A stretch of 64,000 nucleotides of DNA from Mariniphaga sp964559175 (GCA_964559175.1 CAZLGT010000011.1:29752-93751); one strand, 5' to 3'; positions 26,251-36,096 are shown, numbered from the stretch's first letter. Notes: generated by a model from the sequence alone, not told the origin. Program-made: numbers and translations.

Positions 26251-27240
26251 CTATTCAGTTTCAATTAAATATTCTACCGATGAAGGCGTCGTTTTCAAAA
26301 GATAAACATATTCCGTTTTCACCTCAACCACAATGTCGAGACTCGATTGCCCGGCTGTTATCTGGTCGTAGTCAACCATAGCCCTGAAACCGGAGGGTGA
26401 AAGGTTTTCGTAATCGCCCAAACCCACCATGGCTGCAACTTTTATTTGTGGGGGAAACAGTTTTATGTTGATCTGTTCGGGTTTGTTTCGTATTTCAATC
26501 GGGAGGGTTAGTTCTTTTTCAGTAAACCGTTCAACCGGGATATGCAGGGTAACGCTTTGGGGCTCAATACTGATTCCCGGCGGATGATTAACGCGCAAAA
26601 CCTGTGTGAGACTGGCATCGAGGTTGTGGAATGTTTTCGCTTCGGTTTGAAGTGATGATATGGTGTCGATAACTCCTGCAGGCCCTGAGATTTGTATGAC
26701 ATCAGGCTCTGTGACCATTGCACCTTTTTGGTTGTATTGTGATTTGAAGTCGTAGTTCACCCGGGCAGTTACCGGCACTGTTTTGGTTTCGAGGCTGTCA
26801 AAAACCAGTGTTATTATCCGGGGGCTGATGTCGGTAACTGAAATTTCTTTGCTTACCTGGTTCTCTATGCGTCTTATTAAGTCTGCCGTGGAAACATTGA
26901 TGGTGTTTCCGGCCCTGGGATTGTTCTGCGCGATGGAATTTAAATCGAAAATAAGAGGTGCAAAGGAAAAGGCCAGCTTCTGCCGTAGCAGGGTGAACCC
27001 GTGTGCCTGAACATTCAGCTCAATTTTTGATGGAGGTGTGTTGCCCAAAAATAAATTTTGGGGCGGATTTACATATTTGACAGAGTAGGTGAGGGTTTCA
27101 GAATAATCTTTGCCCAGGGCATTCAAAAACCAAAGCGAAGTGGCGATTAGCAAACAGATTGCAAACACAATGATTCGTCTGTCGTTCTTAATTCTCTGCA
27201 GATTAAAATATCCCGCTATTTTTGAAATGTAGTTGTTCAT
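26251..27240 (-). CDS. YbbR-like domain protein
   Basis: A 329-residue protein with one N-terminal membrane segment (IIVFAICLLIATSLWFLNAL, about 22-41) and repeated extracytoplasmic YbbR-type beta domains. In Firmicutes the relative CdaR regulates the diadenylate cyclase CdaA. Here no cyclase gene is adjacent, so that role cannot be assumed. In Bacteroidetes the gene usually sits next to coaE, as here. Confidence 0.8.
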   Translation of the reverse strand: MNNYISKIAGYFNLQRIKNDRRIIVFAICLLIATSLWFLNALGKDYSETLTYSVKYVNPPQNLFLGNTPPSKIELNVQAHGFTLLRQKLAFSFAPLIFDLNSIAQNNPRAGNTINVSTADLIRRIENQVSKEISVTDISPRIITLVFDSLETKTVPVTARVNYDFKSQYNQKGAMVTEPDVIQISGPAGVIDTISSLQTEAKTFHNLDASLTQVLRVNHPPGISIEPQSVTLHIPVERFTEKELTLPIEIRNKPEQINIKLFPPQIKVAAMVGLGDYENLSPSGFRAMVDYDQITAGQSSLDIVVEVKTEYVYLLKTTPSSVEYLIETE

Positions 27241-27263
27241 TTTTCATTTTCCAGACCACAAAA

Positions 27264-29207
27264 TTAAGAAATCATTTCTTCCTGATACCTTTTCAGCATT
27301 TCAATTAGTTTGGGATATGCTTTTATTTTGTTTTCGATTAGCTCAACGTCAAACGATTTCAGTCCCCTGTCAAGGGCTGAACAATAATCCAGAACGGGTG
27401 TGCAGGAAATATTCATGGCCATGGATTCCAGTTCATTTTTGAAATTTTCTATTTCGGGAATGATCAGACTGTCTTTTATTTGCTCCCATTTTTTTAAAAA
27501 ATCAGTGGTTAATATCTTCAGGGTTTCGGGCAGCATATCTTTGCAATCTGCTGGAATTTCGGGCAATGTTTTTCCGTTGGATACCTCTTGTTCGGGAGTA
27601 TCGGCATAGGTGAATTTAAGAAATTTTTTCAACAGGACGTCGAGGTCTTTTTTGAAAACCGGTTTTTGCAGAAACCCATCGAAGAGTTGATTGATGCGGC
27701 TGCTTTGCTCTTTCAGGGTTGAAGCAGTAAAGGCAATTACCGGAATGTTTTTCAGCTCTTTGTCCTGTTTAATTAATTCTGTGGCATCGAAACCACTGAT
27801 GCCCGGCATTCGGATATCCATGAATATGATATCGGGTTTTTCCGTTTTCAGTTTGGCCAGCGCATCGGTGCCGTCTTTTGCTTCGATATAGGTAACCTGT
27901 TCCGAGTTTATCAGTTGTTTAAGCACCATGGTGTTGTAGCTGATGTCGTCGGTAATCATAATGGTACAGGGTTCAAGATGCCATACAGCACCGTTTTTGG
28001 TATGATTTACCCGGTTTTTTTCGCCCTGCCCGATTTTAACATTGAAAAAAGTTACGGTAAAAACCGATCCTTTTCCGGTTTTGCTTTTCACCGAGATGGA
28101 TCCATTCAGTTTTTTCAGAAGTCCGTTTACGATGGCCAAGCCCAGTCCCGTTCCGTCATAAACCCGGTTGGCCTGTCCGCTCTGTTGAGTAAAAATATCG
28201 AAAATGTACTTTTGTTTGTTCTCCTTAATGCCAATCCCGCTGTCTTCTATAGTAATAATAAGGTTTACCTCGTCGTCCTTGTCTGTTTTTTCGGCACGGG
28301 CAGAAATATGAACAAATCCTTTTTTAGTGAATTTAATAGCGTTGCTTACAAGGTTGAAGAGAACCTGGTAAAAGCGCAGTTCATCCATATAAATAAAATC
28401 GGGAACCGAGGCATCGGTGGTCATTTGCAGTTTCAGCGATTTTTCTTCTGCTTTTTGCTCAAAAACCTGTTTAATGTCGTCTATCACTTCCTGGTAATCC
28501 ATGGGGTGAATGTCGATATTCAGTTTGCCCGCCTCTATTTTCGACAAGTCGAGGATGTTGTTTAGCAAATTGAGCAAACTGCGTGCGCTTTGCAAAATGG
28601 CAGTAAGGTATTCGCGGTGCTGGATGTCGCTGGAGTTTTCGTGCAGCCACTGGCTGAACCCCAGGATGGCATTCAGTGGTGTGCGTATCTCGTGCGAAAC
28701 ATTGGCCAGAAACTCCGATTTGGACCGCAGTGCATTGGCGGCATCGGTCAGTGCCAGTTGCAACTCTTGTTTCAGCCGGTTTTCCTCCGAAACATCCCCA
28801 ATAACAGCAAGTACCTTGTTGGCGCCTGTTGCTGTCATTCGCACATCGAAATATTCTGTGGCATCCCGGTAATTTTGCTGAAAAGTGAACCGGGAGTTTC
28901 CTTTTTCAAGGCATTTTTTTACCTCTTTTTTGAATTCAAGGGCCAGTTTTTCATCAAATGATTTTTCTATGGAGTGTTTTTTTTGTTTCAGCAAATGGTT
29001 TGAAAGCCTGCTTTTGTGTGCTGTTTTTACAATATTGAACCGGCCGTCGCTCTCCAATATAAGAATCAGGTCGGAAACCGATTGTAAAATAAACTTTGTA
29101 TCTGTTTCATTGTCAAAGCTATAGGCGTGGTGGGGTATCAACCTGTTTGTAACCGGTTTTCTCTGAAGGCCGGTTTTTTCCCGTTCAGTAGCATTATTCA
29201 TGTTCAT
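27264..29207 (-). CDS. Hybrid sensor histidine kinase (PAS-HisKA-HATPase-REC)
   Basis: A soluble kinase of 647 residues. A PAS-like domain lies at about 35-150. HisKA has phospho-His in FLANVSHEIRTPLNAILG. The HATPase region has LVSNAIKFTKKG and DGTGLGLAIVNGL. A receiver domain has its phospho-Asp in IIFMDIRMPGISG (about 415-530). The last 110 residues look like an HPt-like bundle but lack a recognisable phospho-His, so a separate HPt protein would be needed to pass phosphate on; one is encoded at 2463-2816. Signal and output unknown. Confidence 0.88.
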   Translation of the reverse strand: MNMNNATEREKTGLQRKPVTNRLIPHHAYSFDNETDTKFILQSVSDLILILESDGRFNIVKTAHKSRLSNHLLKQKKHSIEKSFDEKLALEFKKEVKKCLEKGNSRFTFQQNYRDATEYFDVRMTATGANKVLAVIGDVSEENRLKQELQLALTDAANALRSKSEFLANVSHEIRTPLNAILGFSQWLHENSSDIQHREYLTAILQSARSLLNLLNNILDLSKIEAGKLNIDIHPMDYQEVIDDIKQVFEQKAEEKSLKLQMTTDASVPDFIYMDELRFYQVLFNLVSNAIKFTKKGFVHISARAEKTDKDDEVNLIITIEDSGIGIKENKQKYIFDIFTQQSGQANRVYDGTGLGLAIVNGLLKKLNGSISVKSKTGKGSVFTVTFFNVKIGQGEKNRVNHTKNGAVWHLEPCTIMITDDISYNTMVLKQLINSEQVTYIEAKDGTDALAKLKTEKPDIIFMDIRMPGISGFDATELIKQDKELKNIPVIAFTASTLKEQSSRINQLFDGFLQKPVFKKDLDVLLKKFLKFTYADTPEQEVSNGKTLPEIPADCKDMLPETLKILTTDFLKKWEQIKDSLIIPEIENFKNELESMAMNISCTPVLDYCSALDRGLKSFDVELIENKIKAYPKLIEMLKRYQEEMIS

Positions 29208-29393
29208 CTCAATTTTTTTAATCTTCCCGATGCCCCGAAAGTATTAAATATTTGGAAAACTCCAAATGATTTAATTTTTTATCAGGGTTACAGTTACTTT
29301 ACGCATTTTAATGTTTTTTGATACAGTTTTGCAGCAAAAAATCCATGAATGGTATTTTCCCGCACAAAATGTGCATGTGCCGCTAAAATTTGA

Positions 29394-29401
29394 TATTTTT
29401 G
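29394..29401 (+). promoter_or_regulatory. -7 box upstream of the UDP-xylose synthase gene
   Basis: TATTTTTG matches TAnnTTTG, 29 nt before the start at 29431. The rest of the 29208-29430 interval shows nothing else recognisable. Confidence 0.5.
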
Positions 29402-29430
29402 AAATCAATTGATTTTACAACAATTTTAAT

Positions 29431-30378
29431 ATGAAGCGGATACTGATTACCGGTGGAGCGGGTTTTGTAGGTTCGCACCTTTGTGAACGACTGTTGGAGT
29501 CTGGAAACGAGGTGGTTTGCCTCGATAATTTTTTTACAGGTAAAAAACAAAAAATTGTACATCTGTTAAACAATCCCTGGTTTGAACTGGTGCGTCACGA
29601 TATTACCATGCCTTATTACATCGAGGTAGATGAGATATACAACCTGGCCTGTCCGGCGTCTCCGGTGCATTATCAGTTCAATCCCATAAAAACCATAAAA
29701 ACTTCGGTTATGGGCGCCATTAATATGCTGGGACTGGCCAAACGCATCAGGGCAAAAATTTTGCAGGCTTCCACCAGCGAGGTATATGGCGATCCGGAAT
29801 TGCACCCGCAACCCGAGAACTACTGGGGGCATGTAAATCCCATCGGAATCCGTTCGTGTTACGACGAAGGGAAACGGTGTGCCGAATCGTTGTTTGTGAA
29901 TTACCATCAGCAAAACGATGTGAAGATAAAGATTGCACGCATTTTTAATACCTACGGGCCTAAAATGGAACCCGACGACGGCAGGGTTGTCTCCAATTTT
30001 ATTGTGCAGGCGCTGCAAAACAGGGATGTTACCATTTTTGGCGATGGCACACAAACGCGCAGTTTCCAGTATGTTACCGATTTGGTAGAAGCACTGGTGC
30101 GCATGATGGCTACTGAAGATACCTTTACCGGCCCGGTGAATATAGGTAACCCGCAGGAATTTACAATGCTCGGTCTGGCAGAAGAGATTCTGGAAATTAC
30201 CGGGTCCAAATCGAAAATTGTATATCTGCCCCTTCCCGGGGACGATCCCGCCCAGCGGCAGCCCGATATTTCACTGGCCCGGGAAAAACTTGGTGGATGG
30301 GAACCGCAGGTGCAATTGCGCGAAGGACTTGTAAAAACCATAGAATATTTCGACCGCCTGTTGTCGGAACAAAATTAA
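29431..30378 (+). CDS. uxs: UDP-glucuronate decarboxylase (UDP-xylose synthase)
   Basis: This enzyme converts UDP-glucuronate to UDP-xylose. It is an extended SDR of 315 residues with NAD loop GGAGFVGSHLCERLLESG. The UXS-typical segments are NLACPASPVHYQFNPIKTIK, STSEVYGDPELHPQPE and SCYDEGKRCAESL (active-site YxxxK). GDGTQTRSFQYVTDLVEAL completes the family pattern. It heads the polysaccharide export genes, consistent with a xylose-containing or xylose-derived sugar in the polymer. Confidence 0.93.
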   Translation: MKRILITGGAGFVGSHLCERLLESGNEVVCLDNFFTGKKQKIVHLLNNPWFELVRHDITMPYYIEVDEIYNLACPASPVHYQFNPIKTIKTSVMGAINMLGLAKRIRAKILQASTSEVYGDPELHPQPENYWGHVNPIGIRSCYDEGKRCAESLFVNYHQQNDVKIKIARIFNTYGPKMEPDDGRVVSNFIVQALQNRDVTIFGDGTQTRSFQYVTDLVEALVRMMATEDTFTGPVNIGNPQEFTMLGLAEEILEITGSKSKIVYLPLPGDDPAQRQPDISLAREKLGGWEPQVQLREGLVKTIEYFDRLLSEQN

Positions 30379-30458
30379 TCATCTGCTGTTCACTTATTTT
30401 TAGGTAGAAAAGGCATTGATTTCCCGAAAAAATCACCTTTTTCTGCATGAAAAATTAT

Positions 30459-30466
30459 TACATTTG
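30459..30466 (+). promoter_or_regulatory. -7 box upstream of the polysaccharide export gene
   Basis: TACATTTG matches TAnnTTTG, 22 nt before the lipoprotein start at 30488. It supports the shorter start for that gene. Confidence 0.55.
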
Positions 30467-30487
30467 CAGCCAAATAAAAAAAAACGC

Positions 30488-31279
30488 ATGTTAACCAATA
30501 CTATTCGTAGCACGGGTGTTTTTAAAATGCTTGTGATTTTGTTACTGTTTTTCACCTCATGCAGTACACCGCTACAAGAGTTGATCTATTTAAACGGGAT
30601 TGAGCCGGACAGAACTTACCCCAGTGGTCCGCTACCGGATGAATACCGCATAAGGCCAAACGATCAGCTTTTTATTCAGGTAATTAGCGACGACCCGTTA
30701 AATGCTGCGTTCTTGAATCTCATCGATACACAGCGGGGGTCCATCGGGAATGTTTCCAACAGTATGGAATTAATAACCTATCTGGTTGACGATGAGGGAA
30801 TGATTTCCTATCCCCAGTTAGGCAATATTCTTGTAAAAGACAAAACGGTATCGGAAGTTCGCGACATCATTCAGGGAAAAGTAGATATGTACCTCGAAAG
30901 TGCGTCGGTTTTTGTAAAACTGGTGAACCGGAACATTACCGTTCTCGGCGAGGTGAGGTCGCCGGGACAAAAGCTGATGGTGAAAAACCAGCTTACCATT
31001 TTCGAAGCCCTGGGAACCGCCGGAGATATAACCGATTACGGTAACCGGCAAAGTGTGAAACTCATACGGGAACTTCCCGACGGCAAACACGTTACCGAAC
31101 TGGACCTTACTAATCCCCAGGTAATTTATTCTCCCTATTACTATGTGTTGCCCCACGATATTGTGTATGTGGAACACAGTACAAAGGTTTACGGAGCCAA
31201 AAATCTTTCCTATGCCGCACCTATCGGTATTGTTTCATCAGTAATATCCATCGGATTATTGATTTTAAACCTCTTTTAA
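30488..31279 (+). CDS. Outer-membrane polysaccharide export lipoprotein, Wza-like
   Basis: A protein of 263 residues with a lipoprotein signal (hydrophobic run then LFFTSCS, Cys near residue 22), a polysaccharide export (Poly_export) domain starting at YRIRPNDQLFIQV, an SLBB domain (ITVLGEVRSPGQK...TIFEALGTAGD) and a hydrophobic C-terminal segment. It forms the outer-membrane part of a Wzx/Wzy-type export channel. The start at 30488 is chosen over one at 30416 because only it gives a signal peptide. The kinase gene follows after 2 nt. Confidence 0.9.
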   Translation: MLTNTIRSTGVFKMLVILLLFFTSCSTPLQELIYLNGIEPDRTYPSGPLPDEYRIRPNDQLFIQVISDDPLNAAFLNLIDTQRGSIGNVSNSMELITYLVDDEGMISYPQLGNILVKDKTVSEVRDIIQGKVDMYLESASVFVKLVNRNITVLGEVRSPGQKLMVKNQLTIFEALGTAGDITDYGNRQSVKLIRELPDGKHVTELDLTNPQVIYSPYYYVLPHDIVYVEHSTKVYGAKNLSYAAPIGIVSSVISIGLLILNLF

Positions 31280-31281
31280 AA

Positions 31282-33798
31282 ATGACCCAGACAGAAATAC
31301 GTACAAACAACGGAGCCCCCATAGGGCAGCAGGACGATGACAGCATCGATCTGAAGAAAATTATTTTCAAATTTTTGCGAAACTGGTACTGGTTTGCATT
31401 AGCGCTTATTCTTGCACTTGGAGGGGCATACGTATATAACCGGTACAAAACACCGGTTTACCAGATCAATTCAACCATGCTGGTAGAAGAAGGAAAAACC
31501 AGTTCACCTTTGTCCGGTTCATTGGCCGGGCCTTCCCAGAATATTTTTCAGGGACTGGGCGGCATGAACAGCATGCAGAATATTTTTAATCAGATGGTAA
31601 TTATGGGTTCAACGCCTATTGTTGCCCGAACACTCAACGAACTCGATTTTGAAGTGAGTTATTATGCCCTGGGCCGCGTTGCCGTTTCCGAAAAGTATCA
31701 CGAAGTGCCGTTTCAGGTAATTTGGGATGAAAGCCATTCGCAAATTATCGACGCCGATTTCTACCTCGACATTCAACCCAACGGGAAGTTAATGTTGAAA
31801 ATGGATGCTGAAGATGTGACGGTGTTTAGCTATGCCGATGGGGAAGTTGTGAAAAAATTGCCTGACTACCATTGCTCAAGGGAATTTGACCCCGGTTCGC
31901 GGATTTCCTCGGATGAGTTCTCTTTTATGATTCTGCTGAACGAACATTTCAGCCCCAATGCATCCAATTCCTATAAGTTTCGTTTTAACACCAGACAGTC
32001 GCTGGTTAAGCGGTACAAAAGCAACCTGGAAGTAGCCCTTAACTCCAAAGAAACTTCGATTTTAGATCTTACACTTCGCGACTTCAATGTGAGAAAGGGG
32101 ATTGCGTTTTTAAACAAACTGACCGAAGTTTATCAGTTGGATAACCTGGAGAAGAAGAATGAAAATGCCAACCGGACCATCCAGTTCATCAGTTCGCAGC
32201 TCGAAAGTATTTCCGATTCATTAACCGTTTCTGAAAACCGGATGGAATCGTTCCAAAGCGAACATCAGGTACTGGATATTTCAACCCAGTCGCAACAGTT
32301 GCTGGAGCAAATGCGTGACCTGGACAAGGAAAAAGTAGCTCTTGAAACGCAAAACAGGTACTACCATTATCTGCGCGATTACATTCAGGAAGGCGACGAA
32401 ATGGAAACGGTAATTGCTCCTTCAGCTATGGGAATTCAGGATCCTTTGCTGAATAATCTGATTCTGCAACTGAACGAGTTAATTACAGACAAGTCGAGCC
32501 AGACATCCATCAGACAGAATTCACAACACCCGACCATCCTCAGGTTAAATGCGCAGATTGAAAGCGTAAAAAACATGCTTCGGGAGAATGTGAGCAACAT
32601 CATTTCGCAATCCGACATGGCCCTCGATAATCTGAATCAGCGCATCCGCAGGTTTGAAGCAGAAGTAAGAAGGCTGCCTGCAACCGAAAGAAATTATGTG
32701 AACATTGAGAGGAAATACAAGCTGAACAACGAAACCTATACTTTTTTGCTTCAGAAACTTTCGGAGGCGCAAATTGCAAAGGCTTCCAATATTCCCGACA
32801 GTCAGGTGATTGAAGAACCCCAGATGGTTGGTACCGGGCCTGTTGAACCCAAAAAGATGATGATTTATGCCATTGCCCTGTTGCTTGGCCTCGGCCTGCC
32901 AGCCGGAAGCATTATGCTGGCCGACTTTTTCAACACAAAAATCATGTCGCAGGAAGACATTGAATCCATCACCAGTTTCCCCATCATTGGTCATGTATTT
33001 CATAGTGAACTGGGCAAAGACCATCGAACACTGGTGCTGGATAAACCAAATTCTCCGGCCAGTGAACCCTACAGGGCAATCAGAACAAAGCTGAGTTTAA
33101 TTACCAAAGGAAAACCGAAACCGGTTATTGCAGTTACTTCCACTTTCCCCAAGGAGGGAAAATCGTACAACGCCATAAATATTGCCTCCTCGTTTGCTTT
33201 GATGCGGAAGAAAACAGTATTGCTCGACCTCGACCTGCGCAATTCCAGATTGAAAGAAGAATTTGAACTGGAATCGGATGAAGGGGTGGTAAATTTCATT
33301 ATAGGTAGATCAAATTTGAAAGAAATCACATTCAAAACCAAACACCCTTATCTGAAGCTCATCCCTGCCGGACCCATACCGCCCAACCCGGGAGAAATGC
33401 TTACCGATGAAAAATTACTGGAGCTTGTTGAGCAGCTTAAAGAAGAATACGATGTAATTGTGATTGACTCGGCGCCGGTGGGTTATGTGGCCGACCTGTT
33501 TCATCTCCACGAAATGATAGATACCAACCTGTTTGTTGTCAGACACAAATATACCCACAAAGTTGCTCTGAAAACCGCTCTCGACGAAGTTTACAAACAC
33601 CAGTTGAAAGGTGTTGGAATTATTGTAAACAACATTAACCTGGGTAAAAAGAATTACAGTTTCAGTGGCGGATACGGCTATGGCTATGGCTATGGCTATG
33701 GTTACGGCTATGGCTACGGTTACGGAAAAGGTTACGGAAACAGTAAAGAAGATAAAAGCAGCAAACGAAAAGTGCTGAAAACTGAAGAAACGATATAG
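31282..33798 (+). CDS. wzc: Polysaccharide co-polymerase/tyrosine autokinase, Wzc-like
   Basis: A Wzc-type protein of 838 residues. It has an N-terminal Wzz domain with a membrane helix (about 33-50), a long periplasmic coiled coil (about 270-470), a second membrane helix (about 530-550) and a cytoplasmic BY-kinase domain. Walker A is TSTFPKEGKSYN (Tyr where Ser/Thr usually follows KS), Walker A' is LLDLDLRNS and Walker B is VIVIDSAPVG. The C-terminal tail holds ten Tyr in GY repeats. Autophosphorylation of such Tyr clusters controls chain length and export. The tail is coded by a short tandem repeat that could slip. Confidence 0.93.
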   Translation: MTQTEIRTNNGAPIGQQDDDSIDLKKIIFKFLRNWYWFALALILALGGAYVYNRYKTPVYQINSTMLVEEGKTSSPLSGSLAGPSQNIFQGLGGMNSMQNIFNQMVIMGSTPIVARTLNELDFEVSYYALGRVAVSEKYHEVPFQVIWDESHSQIIDADFYLDIQPNGKLMLKMDAEDVTVFSYADGEVVKKLPDYHCSREFDPGSRISSDEFSFMILLNEHFSPNASNSYKFRFNTRQSLVKRYKSNLEVALNSKETSILDLTLRDFNVRKGIAFLNKLTEVYQLDNLEKKNENANRTIQFISSQLESISDSLTVSENRMESFQSEHQVLDISTQSQQLLEQMRDLDKEKVALETQNRYYHYLRDYIQEGDEMETVIAPSAMGIQDPLLNNLILQLNELITDKSSQTSIRQNSQHPTILRLNAQIESVKNMLRENVSNIISQSDMALDNLNQRIRRFEAEVRRLPATERNYVNIERKYKLNNETYTFLLQKLSEAQIAKASNIPDSQVIEEPQMVGTGPVEPKKMMIYAIALLLGLGLPAGSIMLADFFNTKIMSQEDIESITSFPIIGHVFHSELGKDHRTLVLDKPNSPASEPYRAIRTKLSLITKGKPKPVIAVTSTFPKEGKSYNAINIASSFALMRKKTVLLDLDLRNSRLKEEFELESDEGVVNFIIGRSNLKEITFKTKHPYLKLIPAGPIPPNPGEMLTDEKLLELVEQLKEEYDVIVIDSAPVGYVADLFHLHEMIDTNLFVVRHKYTHKVALKTALDEVYKHQLKGVGIIVNNINLGKKNYSFSGGYGYGYGYGYGYGYGYGYGKGYGNSKEDKSSKRKVLKTEETI
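33670..33735 (+). repeat. GGCTAT-type tandem repeat coding the Wzc tyrosine tail
   Basis: About nine 6-bp units (GGCTAT / GGTTAC / GGCTAC) encode alternating Gly-Tyr. Units 2-5 are perfect GGCTAT. Length change by whole units keeps the frame and alters the number of tyrosines. Confidence 0.9.
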
Positions 33799-33812
33799 GA
33801 AATGACGGAAGA

Positions 33813-33836
33813 CCCGGCCCCGGTGGCCGGGTTTTT
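33813..33836. terminator. Terminator between wzc and the convergent decarboxylase gene
   Basis: CCCGGCC and GGCCGGG form a 7-bp GC stem with a 5-nt loop followed by TTTTT. It lies 14 nt after the wzc stop. Confidence 0.8.
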
Positions 33837-35283
33837 ATTTGATCTTTTCCGCTGTTTCCAGAATCAGTTTCCAGGTTTCCATCACATGCTTTTCTTCGGT
33901 ATGGGTTTGGCCGATGCTCATTCGCAATACCACCTTCCCATTGAGCCTGGTATGGGTAAAAAACGCTTTGCCCGTATCGTTAACAGCGTTCATTAGTTGC
34001 ATGTTTACGTCATCATCTGCTTTGTACCTGAAGCAAACCAGGTTCAGCGGCGGTTTAAGTGTCAGTTCAAAATTGGGCGACTGGTTTATCCACTGCGCAA
34101 ATTTCTGAGCCATTTCCACATGCTTTCTGATATGAAACTGCAACCCTTCCACTCCGTAATGGCGTATCACAAACCACAATTTCAATGAGCGGAAACGCCT
34201 GCCCAGTTGCACATGCCAGTCGCGGTAATCGAATACGGCGCCCGATTCGGTGGCCTTGTTTTTCAGGTATTCGGGTAAAATGGAAAAGGTGTTGATTAGC
34301 TCATTCCGGTTGGCCACCCAAAACACGTCGCAGTCGAAATTGGTAAACATCCATTTGTGCGGGTTAAAACAGTAGCTGTCGGCCAACTCAACCCCCTCTT
34401 TCAGGTGCCTGAACTCGGGGCAAAGCATGGCTGTTCCTGCCATAGCTGCATCTACGTGCAGCCAGCAGCTTTCCTTTTTGCAAATTTCACCAATTCTGCG
34501 AACCGGGTCTGTTGCATTGGAAGAGGTGGTTCCGATGGTTGCGCAAACAAAAAAAGGTTGAAAACCAGCTTTTTTGTCATCTCTAATTTGTTTTTCCAGT
34601 AATTCCGGCTGCATGGCAAACTTTTCGTCCACCTCAATCATCCGGAGGTTTTCACTGCCAATGCCAGCCATTTTAATGGCTTTTTCAAGCGATGAATGGG
34701 TCTGCGAAGACACATAAGCTGTCAGCTTTTGCCTCACTCCGGTTTTGTTCGATTCAAATTTTGTAGCACGTTCGCGGGCGGCAATCACTGCGGTTAATGC
34801 AGAAGTGGAAGCCGTATCCTGAATAACTCCGCCACCTGTGGATGTGGATTTGAACTTTTCGGGCATGTCCATCATTTCGGCCAGCCAGTCGAGCACACGG
34901 GTTTCCAGCTCGGTAGCTGCCGGGCTGGTGGCCCAAATCATTCCCTGAACACCCAGTCCCGATGAAACCAAATCGCCTAAGATGGATGGAAACGAAGTGT
35001 TGGAAGGAAAATAAGCATAAAAATTGGGCGACTGCCAGTGTGTGATTCCCGGCATGATAATTTCATCCATGTCGCGCATCATCGCATCGAACGATTCGCC
35101 TTTTTGCGGCGGATGTTCAGGTAATTTTTCTTTTACTTCACCCGGCTTAACCTGCGAAAGCACCGGATATTTTTCAATGTTTTCGTAATAATCGGCAATC
35201 CAGTCGATAATTTTTTTACCTTCTTCCCTGAATTGGGAAGGGGAAAGATGGTCGAAATATAAAGGTTTATTCTTCGGCTTCAT
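33835..35283 (-). CDS. Aromatic L-amino-acid decarboxylase-like PLP enzyme
   Basis: A group II decarboxylase of 482 residues, strongly like AADC/tryptophan/tyrosine decarboxylases. The PLP Lys is in SYCFNPHKWMFTNFDCD. The cofactor-stacking His is in SSQTHSSLEKA. HVDAAMAGTAMLCPEFRHL and LGRRFRSLKLWFVIRHYGV are near-diagnostic for the family. The catalytic-loop Tyr (PEYLKNK) is kept, which favours decarboxylase over aldehyde-synthase activity. Substrate (Trp, Tyr, Phe or other) cannot be read from sequence alone. It is unrelated to the polysaccharide genes on either side. Confidence 0.88.
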   Translation of the reverse strand: MKPKNKPLYFDHLSPSQFREEGKKIIDWIADYYENIEKYPVLSQVKPGEVKEKLPEHPPQKGESFDAMMRDMDEIIMPGITHWQSPNFYAYFPSNTSFPSILGDLVSSGLGVQGMIWATSPAATELETRVLDWLAEMMDMPEKFKSTSTGGGVIQDTASTSALTAVIAARERATKFESNKTGVRQKLTAYVSSQTHSSLEKAIKMAGIGSENLRMIEVDEKFAMQPELLEKQIRDDKKAGFQPFFVCATIGTTSSNATDPVRRIGEICKKESCWLHVDAAMAGTAMLCPEFRHLKEGVELADSYCFNPHKWMFTNFDCDVFWVANRNELINTFSILPEYLKNKATESGAVFDYRDWHVQLGRRFRSLKLWFVIRHYGVEGLQFHIRKHVEMAQKFAQWINQSPNFELTLKPPLNLVCFRYKADDDVNMQLMNAVNDTGKAFFTHTRLNGKVVLRMSIGQTHTEEKHVMETWKLILETAEKIK

Positions 35284-35321
35284 TTAAAACGATCTTAAGT
35301 AATTACTCATCAAATCTAAAA

Positions 35322-35594
35322 TTAAAACCGGATTTTAAAATCTGTAAAGTGTTCCAAATCCGGCATTCTGTTTTTAACCAGTTGCATAACTCTTGCAAGG
35401 GATGGCCCTGTTCTCAGGTAATCGATAAACGTTTCCACATCCTTTTCTTCTCCCTGTGCCATTACCAGAACACCTCCGTCTGAAGTGTTTTTCACCCAGC
35501 CTTTGATGCCCGTTTCAGAGGCGCGTTTTTGCACGAAGTACCGGAATCCTACTCCCTGCACCCGTCCGGTAACTTTAATTTCGTACTGAACCAT
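35322..35594 (-). CDS. acyP: Acylphosphatase
   Basis: A 90-residue acylphosphatase that hydrolyses carboxyl-phosphate bonds. GRVQGVGFRYFVQKRA carries the phosphate-binding loop and catalytic Arg, and GWVKNTSDGGV carries the catalytic Asn. Length and motif spacing are typical. Its start codon overlaps the stop of the upstream membrane protein by 1 nt. Confidence 0.92.
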   Translation of the reverse strand: MVQYEIKVTGRVQGVGFRYFVQKRASETGIKGWVKNTSDGGVLVMAQGEEKDVETFIDYLRTGPSLARVMQLVKNRMPDLEHFTDFKIRF

Positions 35595-35953
35595 TAAACC
35601 GGTTTAAACTGCTCAACTACTTCGGGTTGTACCAGCGCCCAGATGGAATAAACTCCCACCGCAGTTCCGAAAGGGAAGTTCACCAAATCGATAACCGAAA
35701 GAATGAGGGTAAGAATTCGTGCCCACTCCTTTCTTTTAAACAACCCTATCCCGGCAATTATGCCCGGAATACTGACAAGAATGATGAATCCGAATGCAAC
35801 TTTGCCAACAACAGAAAGTACAAACTGTGCCTGGTGGTCATCCGATAAATCGCCTATAAAAAAAAGAACTATAAAAACAAAAATACCCAGCAGAATGCCC
35901 AAAACACTCATTCCGATATGCAAGGCTGCCACAACATTAATATGTCTTTCCAT
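35594..35953 (-). CDS. Small polytopic membrane protein
   Basis: A 119-residue protein with about three to four hydrophobic segments (about 10-34, 44-70, 78-93, 95-110). There is a short charged loop (FKRKEWAR) between segments. It resembles unnamed small Bacteroidetes membrane proteins. No function is apparent. It is co-transcribed with acyP. Confidence 0.65.
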   Translation of the reverse strand: MERHINVVAALHIGMSVLGILLGIFVFIVLFFIGDLSDDHQAQFVLSVVGKVAFGFIILVSIPGIIAGIGLFKRKEWARILTLILSVIDLVNFPFGTAVGVYSIWALVQPEVVEQFKPV

Positions 35954-36088
35954 GATTCTGTAAATTTAAATTCAATTAAAATTACAAAAATCAGAATGAA
36001 TCAAAAGTTTTCGGAGGAATTTTTTAGACCAACATCAACATTTTGCAGACAAACGGGTTATTTTTAAAACGGGTTTTAAATAAAGATG

Positions 36089-36096
36089 TAATTTTG
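36089..36096 (+). promoter_or_regulatory. -7 box upstream of a small membrane protein gene
   Basis: TAATTTTG matches TAnnTTTG, 22 nt before the start at 36119. Confidence 0.5.

Noticed and set aside
30416..30487. Longer start for the Wza-like protein
   Set aside because: It would bury the lipoprotein signal peptide and overlaps the TACATTTG promoter box.
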